44,831 bases of DNA from Pseudomonadota bacterium (GCA_021779835.1 JAJXZX010000026.1:1-44831); one strand, 5' to 3'. Shown: positions 1 through 7,210, counted from the stretch's first letter. Translations and numbers: made by a program. The notes: a model not told the origin generated them from the sequence alone.

Positions 1-207
1 CGTTTTACAGCCCCCGGCCGAGACCCGTTTCACAACCGCCTGGGCTTTGTGCCGCGCACTGCCGACGAGTCCAGCGCGCTCCCGCTGCGTGACGCCGGGT
101 CGCCCTCCGGATGGCGGGGACTTTACAATCTTCTTGCGCTGCACCTTTTTGGAAAAGAGCTCGCCAAGAACCGCTTCCTGAACGGTGAGAACCCGCGCTG
201 GCGCCAT
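1..207 (-). CDS. Relaxase, N-terminal fragment (runs off the window)
   Basis: The frame is open from an ATG at 207 to the window edge (69 codons). The start is inferred from TAATG, in which the MobC-like stop and this ATG overlap. The visible protein has a basic, low-complexity N-terminus and ends with AQAVVKRVSAGGCKT. This resembles the first strand of MOBP/MOBQ or VirD2-type relaxases, which commonly begin with a KV(I/V)S-like segment before the catalytic tyrosine. Such proteins nick oriT and lead the strand into the recipient. The catalytic motifs lie outside the window, so the family is inferred from this short match plus the neighbours (MobC-like, VirC1/VirC2-like). The body of the gene would extend left of position 1. 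Confidence 0.6.
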   Translation of the reverse strand, partial: MAPARVLTVQEAVLGELFSKKVQRKKIVKSPPSGGRPGVTQRERAGLVGSARHKAQAVVKRVSAGGCKT

Positions 208-737
208 TAGCCCGCAAGCCTCGCGGTGACCTTTTGCAGGTCCAGCGCCACATTGCGGCGCGCGGCGAGCACGACCTTGATCACTTGACCGGTCAGGGAG
301 CGCACTGAGACTTGCAGGCTTTCAATCATCCGGCTGTCGCCGGGGTTCCACTTGACCTTGCCCTGATGACCCAAAGTAACAAGCTGATTGAGGTTGGTGC
401 CAAGCGCGCTCAATTGTTTGCGGGCCTCCTCAAAGGCGAGCGTCACCTCTTCCGACACCGCAAGCTGGCCAACCCCACCGCGCAACACGCGTCTTGCGTA
501 ATCCGACGCCGTCAGGCCCTGCGCCTGCGCCGCCGCATGAACCGCGTCAAACTCATCTTGGGTCAGCCGGAGGTTGAGATATTTCCCCTTCAGAGCGACG
601 TCCCCGGTGCGCAGACGCCCGATGGCATCCTTGGAGCGCCCGGTCTTCTGGCGGATCTGCGCCACCGTAAAGCCTTCGGCCAGAAGGCTGCGGATGTCCT
701 CTTTCTCAACGGCGGTCAGACGCGGGTGGGCGGGCAT
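207..737 (-). CDS. mobC: MobC-like relaxosome accessory protein
   Basis: A 176-residue protein. ATG 737 is preferred over GTG 740 because GGAG lies 7 bases upstream of it. Residues 1-50 look like a helix-turn-helix (TAVEKEDIRSLLAEGFTVAQ, then an IGRL recognition-like helix). Residues 52-90 read as a ribbon-helix-helix segment (LNLRLTQDEFDAVHAAAQA), followed by a helical region containing LGTNLNQL, a hallmark of the MobC/BfmRS-mobilisation family. MobC proteins bind oriT beside the nick and help the relaxase open the strands. It is translationally coupled to the relaxase downstream (TAATG) and diverges from the virC1-like gene across the presumed oriT. An N-terminal HTH before the usual MobC core is somewhat unusual. 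Confidence 0.8.
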   Translation of the reverse strand: MPAHPRLTAVEKEDIRSLLAEGFTVAQIRQKTGRSKDAIGRLRTGDVALKGKYLNLRLTQDEFDAVHAAAQAQGLTASDYARRVLRGGVGQLAVSEEVTLAFEEARKQLSALGTNLNQLVTLGHQGKVKWNPGDSRMIESLQVSVRSLTGQVIKVVLAARRNVALDLQKVTARLAG

Positions 738-740
738 CAC

Positions 741-1404
741 TCGGCTCCAAATCAGCTATAGCGCCATATGTAACACATCCACCCGTTCCAGCCAATCCTC
801 CTTAACAGTCGGTTTGCGCTCCTTCGGAGAAGGGACCGCGCGCGCAGACCAAGCACTGTTAAGGAGTCCGTGTCTCTCGCCCGGGGGCCGCTTGCGGCCA
901 CCAGACCAGGGCGAGAGGGTCCGTTGGTCCGTGCGCCGCAATCTCGCCCCCGCGAGAGCTGCGGCATCAGCGCGGACCAAAAAACGGACCGCGATTGACG
1001 GCGCCCTGCCGCGCCCCTCGCGAGCGGGGACGGCGCCGAGCCACAGAGACTGGGGCGGAGCGTCCGGCGCAGACCCTGCATCGCGCGGGTGTTATCGCCG
1101 CCGAGCGGCGCGGACGCCGCCCTGGCCCCTTAGGGGGCGACGGCCGCGCCAAAAAGCTGGCGAAGACGTTCTCAAGAGGGCGCCTTTGCTGGGCGCCGGT
1201 GTCACCGGCGCGCGATAGCAAAGCTGGTAATAACAGCGAAGATAGCGAAACAGGCGAAAGCGACAATTGTGACAATTGCCGCCATTGCCGCAAACCTCGC
1301 GATATTGCTCTTTGCGGCCTTTGACGAAAGAATGACAGCGCCCGCGCCACCGGTACGGTCGCGGCGGCAACGACTGCGTAATGAGTAATCCAAGGAGCAA
1401 GTGA
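741..1404. other. Presumed oriT / divergent promoter region between mob and virC-like genes
   Basis: No credible gene is seen in these 664 bases. A perfect 12-bp inverted repeat CTCCTTAACAGT (798-809) and its complement (855-866) lies 55-115 bases from the mobC start, the usual place for an oriT. The octamer GACAATTG occurs twice at a 9-bp period (1262-1269 and 1271-1278), followed by two degenerate ATTGCCGC-like copies, which could be protein-binding iterons. The assignment as oriT is inference from position and repeats; I could not identify a nic-site consensus with confidence. Strong GC hairpins occupy 870-1200. Confidence 0.45.
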
Positions 1405-2187
1405 ATGAAGGTCATAACGGTTGCGCAACAAAAGGGCGGTTCGGGCAAGTCGACGACCTGCGCCATCCTCGCCTCTGCAGCGGTGGCGCAGAACCTTGCC
1501 GTGACCATTCTGGACTGTGACACCGATGGCCAGATCATGGGCTGGCGCAACCGGATGGAAGCGCCCGTCGGCAAGACGCAAGGAGCCGTGGTTCCGACCT
1601 GGCCCGCGACGCTCACGATCACGCGGGCGCCGACATCGGTCGGGGCACTTTACGAGGCGCTCGACACGCTTGAAGAGGAGGGCTGCGCCCTCTGCCTGAT
1701 CGACACCAAACCGGGAAGCAGCGTCAGCACCGAAGAGTTCATGTTCGCGGCCGATCTGGTCATCATCCCGACCAAACCCAAAACAGCGGAGTTGACCTTA
1801 TCCGTCAACACCGTGGCCTGGCTGGAAAAGTGCAAAGACAGCGTATCCCGCGAGTCCGCCTTTCCCGCGGTGCGGACGCTTTTGTTGGACTGCCCGCTCG
1901 AGATCCTGCGTGAACTGGTTCAGATGGAAGGGCGCAAAAAACTCTCCGCGCTCGATCAGGTCGCGGTGGACACCCTGCGCAGGCTTCCCCATCTGAGCGT
2001 GCCGATCCAGACCTCGAAGGATCTTGCAAACATTCTTGCCTATGGGCCGCTGCCCGCAGCCATCGCGGCGCATAGAGCGATGGCTGGCCAACAGTTGCGG
2101 GTCTCGGCGTTCGAGGGGCTTTTGGCGGTGGCGGAACTGCTGTTCGAGGAAGTCATGGCGATTTCACCCGTGATGGGGAGGGCATAG
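1405..2187 (+). CDS. ParA/VirC1-family ATPase
   Basis: A 260-residue Walker-type ATPase. The deviant Walker A motif KGGSGKST spans residues 10-17, LDCDTDGQ follows at about residue 38, and a Walker B-like CLIDTKPG lies near residue 99. Its length and order match ParA/MinD proteins and VirC1 (about 230 residues). The start has AAGGAG upstream and is the first ATG. It runs 3 bases ahead of a protein whose C-terminus resembles VirC2, and sits next to a relaxase and MobC. That context favours a VirC1-like role (recruiting the relaxosome to the transfer machinery at the cell pole) over plasmid partition. No intact ParB partner is adjacent; the parB remnant near 7.7-8.15 kb is on the other strand. 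Confidence is high for the ATPase family and moderate for the VirC1 role. Confidence 0.85.
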   Translation: MKVITVAQQKGGSGKSTTCAILASAAVAQNLAVTILDCDTDGQIMGWRNRMEAPVGKTQGAVVPTWPATLTITRAPTSVGALYEALDTLEEEGCALCLIDTKPGSSVSTEEFMFAADLVIIPTKPKTAELTLSVNTVAWLEKCKDSVSRESAFPAVRTLLLDCPLEILRELVQMEGRKKLSALDQVAVDTLRRLPHLSVPIQTSKDLANILAYGPLPAAIAAHRAMAGQQLRVSAFEGLLAVAELLFEEVMAISPVMGRA

Positions 2188-2190
2188 GTC

Positions 2191-2790
2191 TTGGCCAGAA
2201 AACCACCTGTGCGCATCGCACCGTCACCGGTCGCGGCACTTGTCGAAGAGAACGCAGCCTTTATTGCCGAGGCCGCACGAAAATATCGCGAAGTTGACGT
2301 CGAGACCCGGAAGGGCGCCGCCGCCGATGAGGCGGCGCGCGACGCCGCACGGCCTCCTGCGGCGGCGGCCAAGGCAATGGTGCCCTTGGCGCAGCCGGTT
2401 GCGGCGGCGCCGGACCGCGTTCCGGTTAAACTGTTCCTACGCCTGTCAGAGGCGAGCCGCGAACGGCTGCATGCCGCCGCCGCGCGCGCCCAGGTGGTGC
2501 CGCGCCTGATGGAAACTGCCCTGATCGCGCAATGTGAGCGCTGGCTCAAAGGCGATGCGGATGCCGGCGCCCTCCAGCGCTTTGCCAATGAGGCGCAGAT
2601 GCGCGTTGCGCAAGTGAGAGCGCCGGATGCGGTGACGCGCATGGTGACGTGGAAAGTTACAGCGCGTCTGATCGAGGAGGCCCATTGCATTGCCGGTGAT
2701 CCCGGCATGATGTTTGCGCACACAAAGGTTCTGAGCGCCTTTGTGAATGCCTATCTCGCCGCCGAGATCGAAAAAGGGCCGCGCCCTTAG
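2191..2790 (+). CDS. VirC2-like relaxosome protein
   Basis: A 199-residue protein starting at TTG 2191, 3 bases after the virC1-like stop, with GGGGAGGG as ribosome binding site. Residues 1-75 are Ala/Pro-rich and look disordered. The rest is helical with two ribbon-helix-helix-like segments (VPVKLFLRLSEASRERLHAA and RMVTWKVTARLIEEAH). From memory, Agrobacterium VirC2 is about 202 residues with a disordered N-terminus and an RHH-fold core. The end here (ARLIEEA-x-x-x-A...FVNAYLAAEIEK) aligns well by eye with the VirC2 end (SLIEAARNH...TAALACFFAREK). The role would be binding a site near oriT to raise transfer. Its RNA end overlaps a strong hairpin at 2776-2799. Confidence 0.65.
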   Translation: MARKPPVRIAPSPVAALVEENAAFIAEAARKYREVDVETRKGAAADEAARDAARPPAAAAKAMVPLAQPVAAAPDRVPVKLFLRLSEASRERLHAAAARAQVVPRLMETALIAQCERWLKGDADAGALQRFANEAQMRVAQVRAPDAVTRMVTWKVTARLIEEAHCIAGDPGMMFAHTKVLSAFVNAYLAAEIEKGPRP

Positions 2791-2799
2791 GCGCGGCCC
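2771..2799 (-). terminator. Rho-independent terminator for the 2825-3304 gene
   Basis: A perfect 10-bp GC stem (2776-2785 with 2790-2799, loop CTTA) is followed on the minus strand by TTTTT (2775-2771). It also overlaps the stop codon of the plus-strand virC2-like gene and may act in both directions, although no T-run follows it on the plus strand. Confidence 0.8.
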
Positions 2800-2824
2800 C
2801 AGTGTCGGCGCAGAGTGGGGACAC

Positions 2825-3304
2825 TCAATTGCACCGAAGCTCAGAAAAGGCAGCGAGATCGAGGGTGAAGCTGTCATGCGCTGTCACCACGGCGATCTTC
2901 CCGCCTTTCTGAAACATTCCAACCAGTTTCTTCCAATCTTCGGGTTTGACCGACGCCTGATAGCCCCAGCCCGTCTTGTCGGTGGGCTGCCCATAGGTTT
3001 GCGGCAGTTTTACCGTCTCGCCCCTCCGGTTCAGGAGAGCCACCATAGTCGGCCGGATCTCTTTCGGCATGAAGGCGACAAGGCTCCCGTTGGGCGCCGA
3101 CGACTGAAACACATTGTCGGGGTCACAGACCAGATGAAGCCCCTCTGTCTTGGTGCCCACGTCATAGACGTGCAGGCCCCGCGTGACGCTCTCGCGCCAG
3201 TGATCCGCGGCGAGACCCGGACCGGCAGCGGCGCTCGCGCCAAGCAGGCTCGCCACAAACAGAAGCTTCGTTGAACACACTCGCATCATCGTCACCACAT
3301 TCAT
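2825..3304 (-). CDS. Small exported protein of unknown function
   Basis: A 159-residue protein with a clear signal peptide: basic start, hydrophobic core LLFVASLLGASAA and an A-x-A-like cleavage region GLAADHW at about residue 33. The mature part (about 126 residues) has one conserved-looking Cys (CDPDN) and another near the end (LRCN), which could form a disulfide in the periplasm. ATG 3304 has no clear ribosome binding site; ATG 3289 or 3286 would still leave an intact signal peptide. It converges on the virC2-like gene with a terminator in between. I do not recognise the family. Secreted proteins next to mobilisation genes sometimes act in mating-pair or entry-exclusion functions, but nothing in the sequence shows that here. 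Confidence 0.65.
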   Translation of the reverse strand: MNVVTMMRVCSTKLLFVASLLGASAAAGPGLAADHWRESVTRGLHVYDVGTKTEGLHLVCDPDNVFQSSAPNGSLVAFMPKEIRPTMVALLNRRGETVKLPQTYGQPTDKTGWGYQASVKPEDWKKLVGMFQKGGKIAVVTAHDSFTLDLAAFSELRCN

Positions 3305-3615
3305 TTTTTACACGTCCCACGATTACTTCAGGGCGTCCCGCCAGGGCCGCGCCGCAATCTGAGGCTATCTTGCCAGCCATAGGCGCCCGGGGGGATTCGG
3401 GCAAGCCGAACGCCCCCTGAAGTTGCATTCCAGAGAAGAGCTTAGGGGCCAGCCCCTCGCGCGGCCAAGCGAAAATAGACAAGCCGTGTCCTCGCCCGGT
3501 CCGGGCTGCGGGCCGCTCCACCTTGTCGATTTTCTCTTGTCCTTGCGCACCCCGGCTTCGCCAGCGGGCAGGCCGGATAGGCGCAAGACGCCGATCCGGC
3601 TTTAGGGAAGGGAAG
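3305..3615. promoter_or_regulatory. Intergenic region with hairpins between divergent genes
   Basis: This 311-base region must hold promoters for the exported-protein gene (minus) and the small operon at 3616 (plus). A near-perfect 13-bp inverted repeat, GAAAATAGACAAG (3471-3483) against CTTGTCGATTTTC (3522-3534) with one mismatch, encloses a smaller GCCCGG/CCGGGC hairpin. No strong -35/-10 pair is evident. Confidence 0.4.
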
Positions 3616-3825
3616 ATGCAAATGGGACAGGCAACGAAGACCGCGGGGGTCGTGAGGGTTGTGGCGGATGTTCTTTGGGAAAGCGGTGGCGGGGTACGCA
3701 AGCCCGTGGCTGAGTTTTACCACGATGCTCAGGGGCGCGACGTGCTGTGCGGGATCGACCGCACCGGCCTGGAGGCGGCTGGGTTGGCCTGGCGGAAGGA
3801 CATGGCAACGGAGCGCCCGTCGTGA
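3616..3825 (+). CDS. Small hypothetical protein (69 aa)
   Basis: Starts at ATG 3616 behind GGGAAGGGAAG; ATG 3622 is an alternative. The protein is mostly beta-like, with a WESGGGVRKPVAEFYHDAQG segment and Asp/Arg-rich turns. It has no cysteine pair, transmembrane segment or recognised motif apart from a single Cys (LCGI). Its TGA overlaps the ATG of the next gene (TGATG), so the two are translationally coupled and probably work together. Function unknown. Confidence 0.55.
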   Translation: MQMGQATKTAGVVRVVADVLWESGGGVRKPVAEFYHDAQGRDVLCGIDRTGLEAAGLAWRKDMATERPS

Positions 3826-4253
3826 TGGATCAGTGCCTTTCGAGCCGAGTCGCCGCCATTGAGGCTTTGATGGCAGCGATCGCGGGCTGCGAGCCACATG
3901 ATGCGATGCTTGCCATGTCGGGCGTGCTTTGGGACATGCGCGCGGGAACCCCGTTGCCGCCTCTGTTCAACCTCAAGGAGGACGCAGAAGACTGGGCGGC
4001 GGCGGCAACACCTGACGAATTGCTTGCTTACGCGCATGCAGCGATCACGGCACTCGAAGACCTTCCGGTGGGCAAGCGGTCGCGGATCGATCTTGCCGCC
4101 GCGTTCATGTCCCGCCTTTCGGTGGCGGACTGCCGCGAGGCATTCCAGCACTCTCGCCGCAGAGCGGCTTCGGCGCGAACAGCGCCGGACCCTGCGAGTG
4201 GCGACCCCCAGGGCGCGGCTTGCAGGGTCAATCGGGGGGCAAGGGCAGCATAG
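3825..4253 (+). CDS. Hypothetical helical protein (142 aa)
   Basis: The start ATG 3825 overlaps the preceding stop (TGATG), which decides the start over an upstream in-frame option at 3747. The protein is predicted helical (RVAAIEALMAAIAGC..., TPDELLAYAHAAITALEDL) and ends in a basic, Ala/Arg-rich tail. No motif is recognised. It forms a two-gene unit with the 69-residue protein upstream; the WGR gene follows after 115 bases. Similar small helical proteins are common beside mobilisation genes on alphaproteobacterial elements, but I cannot name a family. Confidence 0.55.
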   Translation: MDQCLSSRVAAIEALMAAIAGCEPHDAMLAMSGVLWDMRAGTPLPPLFNLKEDAEDWAAAATPDELLAYAHAAITALEDLPVGKRSRIDLAAAFMSRLSVADCREAFQHSRRRAASARTAPDPASGDPQGAACRVNRGARAA

Positions 4254-4368
4254 GAGAAGCAAATGCCCCGGCGGTGAAGCCGGAAACATCACGATCCTGA
4301 ATCCTTCGCCCCGTTCCGATTCAAAAACGTCGTTGGACGCGTGGCGCCCTGCGCGGGATACTGGGGCC

Positions 4369-4617
4369 ATGCGAATGACCAACCCCGATCCCGTCCATCT
4401 GCAACGCGTGGACCCGGCCTTGAGCATGGCCCGCTTCTACCGGCTCTCGGTTCAGCCGACCCTCTTTGGCGAGGCCTCGCTCCTGCGCTGTTGGGGGCGG
4501 ATCGGTACGCGCGGTCAGGATATGATGGAGACCTTTGCCGATCCGCAGGTGGCGGCATCGGCGTTCATGAGGCTCGCGGCGCAAAAGCGTCGGCGCGGGT
4601 ATCAGGTATCCACCTGA
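4369..4617 (+). CDS. WGR-domain protein
   Basis: An 82-residue protein consisting almost entirely of one WGR domain: RFYRLSVQPTLFGEASLLRC, then the signature WGRIGTRGQ, and an ending AQKRRRGYQV. The WGR domain occurs in eukaryotic PARPs, where it contacts DNA ends, and as small stand-alone proteins in alphaproteobacteria; it is probably nucleic-acid binding here too. The Trp-Gly-Arg core and the C-terminal basic patch are intact. Two relatives lie in this window: an intact one at 16775-17092 and a frameshifted one at 8829-9094. Start ATG 4369 is chosen because the domain begins soon after; ATG 4375 is possible. Confidence 0.8.
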   Translation: MRMTNPDPVHLQRVDPALSMARFYRLSVQPTLFGEASLLRCWGRIGTRGQDMMETFADPQVAASAFMRLAAQKRRRGYQVST

Positions 4618-4675
4618 TGCCTCGCCCGGAGTTTGGCGAGGGGCCGCTTACGCGGCCACCTTCGTTTCCTCGGGC

Positions 4676-5071
4676 TTGCGGCCTTGCAGGTATCTTGCCG
4701 AGCGTGACAGGCTGATCGGCCATCCGGCCAAGCCGCTGTTCGTCACCGACAAGGCGACGAGGCTTACTGACTGCTCCGCTCGCTATAACTTCGCGCAAGC
4801 ATGCCAACGGATCGGCATGCGATCCCAGCAGCTGTATCAGCGGCATGGTCGGGGGCCGCGCATCCACGACCTGCGCCACACCTTCGCGGTGCGGACGATG
4901 ATCACCTGGTACCGCACGGGCAAGGATCCGGCGCACGAGATGATCCGGCTGACGACCTATCTTGGTCATACCGATCCCTCCAACACATACTGGTATCTGG
5001 AAGCGGTGCCGGAATTGCTCGATCTGGCGATGGCCCGCGCCACCGCGAACGGTGGGGAGACGGCACAATGA
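4676..5071 (+). pseudogene. Tyrosine recombinase C-terminal fragment (RIT-element first recombinase)
   Basis: This is the 3' part of a tyrosine recombinase. It shows the box II residues HDLRHTFAVR, then TYLGHTDPSNTYWYL with the conserved His and a candidate nucleophilic Tyr. The N-terminal core-binding domain and the first catalytic Arg are missing; similarity begins near 4685, just after a GGCCGC/GCGGCC hairpin at about 4644-4660, so the true N-terminus is lost. Its stop overlaps the start of a second recombinase fragment (ATGA). That arrangement, and the YLGHT...YWYL ending, match recombinase-in-trio (RIT) elements, in which three such genes are translationally coupled. Not expected to be active. 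Confidence 0.75.
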
Positions 5072-5328
5072 GCGGCTCCGCCTTGCCTGCACTGATCCAG
5101 CGCTTCTTTACCGACCGGTTGTGCATGCAGTTGGAAGCGAGCCGTCATACGGTCGCCGCGCGCCCCGCGCGATCGGTCCCGGGTTTGCGGACGGCACGGG
5201 CCAGATTGCACCTTTCGGAAACAAGGGGATTGGATGTGAGCACTTTGTACCGCGTGCGAAGACCCCCAGGCAAAGGCGAAACGGATGGGGCGATGTTGGC
5301 TCCGTGCTTGCGCGGCAAGGGGGGGTGA
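5068..5328 (+). pseudogene. Second RIT-type recombinase, N-terminal remnant
   Basis: The ATG overlaps the preceding stop (ATGA). The first 30 residues (MSGSALPALIQRFFTDRLCM, then QLEASRHTVAA) look like the SAM-like N-terminal domain of RIT-type recombinases. After HTVAA, where a Tyr-Arg-Asp continuation is expected, the sequence becomes arginine-rich without similarity, so a deletion or rearrangement joins unrelated DNA near 5158. Only the first tenth of the recombinase remains. The rest of this frame and 5329-5561 show nothing I can support as a gene. Confidence 0.6.
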
Positions 5329-5561
5329 AGTCCTTCGCGCCAATCTGCGGTTCGGTCAATCGACGGCAAGACGCCTCAAGAGGCAAGACCGCGGGCCGTG
5401 ACGGGCGCGAGGGCGTCGGGGCGATTGACAACACACCTCGGCTGGTGGCGGCTTCTGCCGCCGCCGGGTGCGCCTGTCTGGGTGGGTCTCCCCATAAGGA
5501 AAGGATTGACTGCTGGTAGGCGGTCGCACTATCCATCTGCCCCGCCTTCAGGAGATCAGCG

Positions 5562-5780
5562 ATGCGCCGCGCGAGAGACTATCCGCACGAGACCGTGGAG
5601 ATCCGGTGCACCAAGTGCGAGCGGCACGGGCGCTACAGCAAGGTCCGGTTTTGTGAGCTGGTGGGTGAGGCGACACCGCTGCCATCGGCGCTTGGCCGAA
5701 TTGCGAACGATTGCCCACGCGCAAACCAGCCGTCGCACGTCCTGCGCGATCGGTGCAGCGCTCGCTACGAGGGGCTGTGA
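5562..5780 (+). CDS. Small zinc-binding-like protein (72 aa)
   Basis: ATG 5562 follows AGGAG. Four cysteines in a CTKC...FC...DC...RC arrangement, plus histidines, suggest a small zinc ribbon. The MRRARDYPHETVEIRCTKCE beginning is familiar from hypothetical proteins in rhizobial and Rhodobacter genomes, often beside mobile-element genes, but no function is known to me. It stands alone on the plus strand and converges on the HigA-like antitoxin; a hairpin repeat element lies between them. Confidence 0.6.
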   Translation: MRRARDYPHETVEIRCTKCERHGRYSKVRFCELVGEATPLPSALGRIANDCPRANQPSHVLRDRCSARYEGL

Positions 5781-5792
5781 GCAACAGGGAGC

Positions 5793-5857
5793 GGGGGCAA
5801 GGCCCCATCGCCTTCTACCCAAGGCACGGCGGTCGATCCGCTGCGCTTTGGGTAGAA
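5793..5857. repeat. Intergenic hairpin element, copy 1
   Basis: A short stem GGGGC-AAG-GCCCC is followed by a perfect 10-bp stem, TTCTACCCAA (5813-5822) with TTGGGTAGAA (5848-5857), enclosing a conserved GGCGGTCGATCCG loop. A second copy lies at 6713-6772 with compensatory stem changes. Both copies sit immediately beyond the 3' end of a minus-strand TA gene. Confidence 0.7.
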
Positions 5858-5882
5858 ACGCTCGGCGGCAAGTTGGCTTTGT

Positions 5883-6182
5883 TCAACGCGCCACCGGCTC
5901 CAAGGTGAACCGCAAGCCAAGTGCACTCGCCACCTTTGCCACCGTGGCAAAACTCGGATTGCCGCTCCCGGATAGGGCCTTGTCGAGCCCTTGCCGCGTC
6001 ATGCCCACGTCGCGGGCAAGCTGGCTCAGGTTGCGCGCTCTGGCAACCACGCCAAGGGCGCGCGCCACATAAGCCGGATCATCGCTACCCTCGGCCATCA
6101 CGGCTTCCAGGTATCCGGCAATGTCCGCCTCCGATTTCAGGTAATCGGCTGAATCGTAGCGGTCAAAAGTTACCTCCGTCAT
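5883..6182 (-). CDS. HigA-like antitoxin (XRE family)
   Basis: A 99-residue protein whose ATG (6182) overlaps the toxin stop (ATGA). The C-terminal half is a classic XRE helix-turn-helix: NLSQLARDVGMTRQGLDKAL, then PSFATVAKVASALGL. The N-terminal half (YDSADYLKSEADIAGYLEAV) matches 'addiction module antidote' proteins that pair with Gp49/HigB-type toxins. It would neutralise the toxin and bind the palindromes at 6484-6528 to repress the operon. As in many HigBA systems, the toxin gene comes first. Confidence 0.88.
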   Translation of the reverse strand: MTEVTFDRYDSADYLKSEADIAGYLEAVMAEGSDDPAYVARALGVVARARNLSQLARDVGMTRQGLDKALSGSGNPSFATVAKVASALGLRFTLEPVAR

Positions 6183-6487
6183 GGGGTGTCCTTCCATAGC
6201 TCGGCCAGCGCCTTGGCCTGTTGAATGTCGCGCTCCTGCGACGATTTGGTGCCACCGCACAAAAGAACGATCACCACCGTTCCCCTGCGCATGAAATAGA
6301 CCCGGTAGCCGGGGCCGTAGTCGATCCGCAGTTCCGAAAGTCCGCTGCCAACGGGTTTCACGTGGCCAGGGTTTCCACCTGCCAGCCGGTCGATCCGGGC
6401 CGCGATCCGCTGCATCGCGCGGCGGTCGCGCAAATCGGCAAGCCAAGCCTTAAAGATGGATGAGCGTAGAATTTCAGTCGTGTGCAA
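6179..6487 (-). CDS. HigB/RelE-superfamily toxin (Gp49-like)
   Basis: About 102 residues with the family pattern: KAWLADLRDRRAMQRIAARI, DRLAGGNPG, then SELRIDYGPGYRVYF and VIVLLCGGTKSSQERDI. These proteins are ribosome-dependent mRNA interferases. No ATG is available near the N-terminus. TTG 6487 gives the family-typical start, whereas the longer TTG 6517 would fall in the promoter -35 box. Because TTG 6487 lies directly beside the -10 box, the mRNA may be nearly leaderless or the true start may differ by a few codons. The stop overlaps the antitoxin start. Confidence 0.82.
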   Translation of the reverse strand: MHTTEILRSSIFKAWLADLRDRRAMQRIAARIDRLAGGNPGHVKPVGSGLSELRIDYGPGYRVYFMRRGTVVIVLLCGGTKSSQERDIQQAKALAELWKDTP

Positions 6488-6528
6488 ACTATAGTTGCTA
6501 GTGATTGGGGGTGTCAACTACAGTTGAC
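6484..6528 (-). promoter_or_regulatory. higBA promoter with two palindromic operators
   Basis: On the minus strand TTGACA (6517-6512) and TATAGT (6493-6488) are separated by 18 bases. Two palindromes overlap them: GTCAACT-AC-AGTTGAC at 6513-6528 over the -35, and AACTATAGTT at 6487-6496 over the -10. Their centres are 29 bp apart, about three helical turns, as expected for cooperative binding by the antitoxin. Confidence 0.75.
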
Positions 6529-6712
6529 GCCTCCTTGGCCGCATCGCTATCCTTTGGGTTGCAAAAGCAATCGCGCGGCGCTTGATCGCCGGGGAGAGGG
6601 GAAGGGTTTGGGAAGGGGGCGAGGGAACCGTCGCCCCTTCCCATGGTGGGGGTGTTTGAGGGGGAGGGCGGTTTCGCCTTCCCCCTCATGGGGAGAGGGT
6701 TCAGAGGGAGAG

Positions 6713-6772
6713 GGGGCAAGGCCCCATCGCCTTCTTCCCACGAGCGGCGGTCGATCCGTCGCCCGTGGGAAG
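6713..6772. repeat. Intergenic hairpin element, copy 2
   Basis: It has the same layout as copy 1 (5793-5857): GGGGC-AAG-GCCCC, then a 9-bp stem CTTCCCACG (6734-6742) with CGTGGGAAG (6764-6772) around the shared GGCGGTCGATCCG loop. Relative to copy 1, one A-T pair has become T-A and another A-T pair has become C-G. The rest of 6529-6796 shows no gene. Confidence 0.7.
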
Positions 6773-6796
6773 GGGTCGCAAAGTTGGACTTGTGGA

Positions 6797-7210
6797 TCAC
6801 GTGCGGCTGACGATCTTTGCCACCGCGCGCGCCTCGCCAACTTTGGCTTGAATAGAGCGAAGGAACATGGGGCTGAACTGCCCTTGCGGTGTGCGGTCCT
6901 CAATATACCAAGATTGCTCTAAAGCATCGGCGTTGATTTCATCCGCAATGACCCATAGCGACTTGTCAGTGTCTAGCCCTGCGCGCTTGGCTTCAAGGGG
7001 CGGAACCTGCAATGCGATCCGATCCGCTTGGGGCGGTCGGCTGGTGATGGGCACGATGAAGAGCACGGTTAGACCTTGGTTCGAACGGCGAAGCAAGGCC
7101 ACGCAGCTCGGGCGCGTCTTTCGGCCTTCGGTTTCTCCGCGCTGGTGTTGCCAGTGCCAAAGAAACGCGTAGCTGAACACGTCGCCAACTGTGAGCGTTT
7201 CAGTGGTCAT
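6797..7210 (-). CDS. PemK/MazF-like toxin
   Basis: A 137-residue protein starting at ATG 7210, inside the end of the antitoxin gene (11-base overlap). It shows a MazF/PemK-like beta-barrel pattern: LTVGDVFSYAFLW, then KTRPSCVALLRR, LTVLFIVPITSRPP and DKSLWVIADEIN. The R-P-x-x-V-A-L and PITS positions match the core strands of this endoribonuclease fold, although it is longer than canonical MazF (about 110). The partner is a Phd/YefM-type antitoxin rather than a MazE, a mixed pairing that does occur. The call is by pattern only; a plasmid 'growth inhibitor' of the same fold is the likely family. Confidence 0.7.
   Translation of the reverse strand: MTTETLTVGDVFSYAFLWHWQHQRGETEGRKTRPSCVALLRRSNQGLTVLFIVPITSRPPQADRIALQVPPLEAKRAGLDTDKSLWVIADEINADALEQSWYIEDRTPQGQFSPMFLRSIQAKVGEARAVAKIVSRT

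Noticed and set aside
1405..2187. Plasmid partition parA
   Set aside because: No ParB or centromere-like array is next to it; the neighbours are MobC, a relaxase and a VirC2-like protein, so a VirC1-like role is preferred, though not proven.
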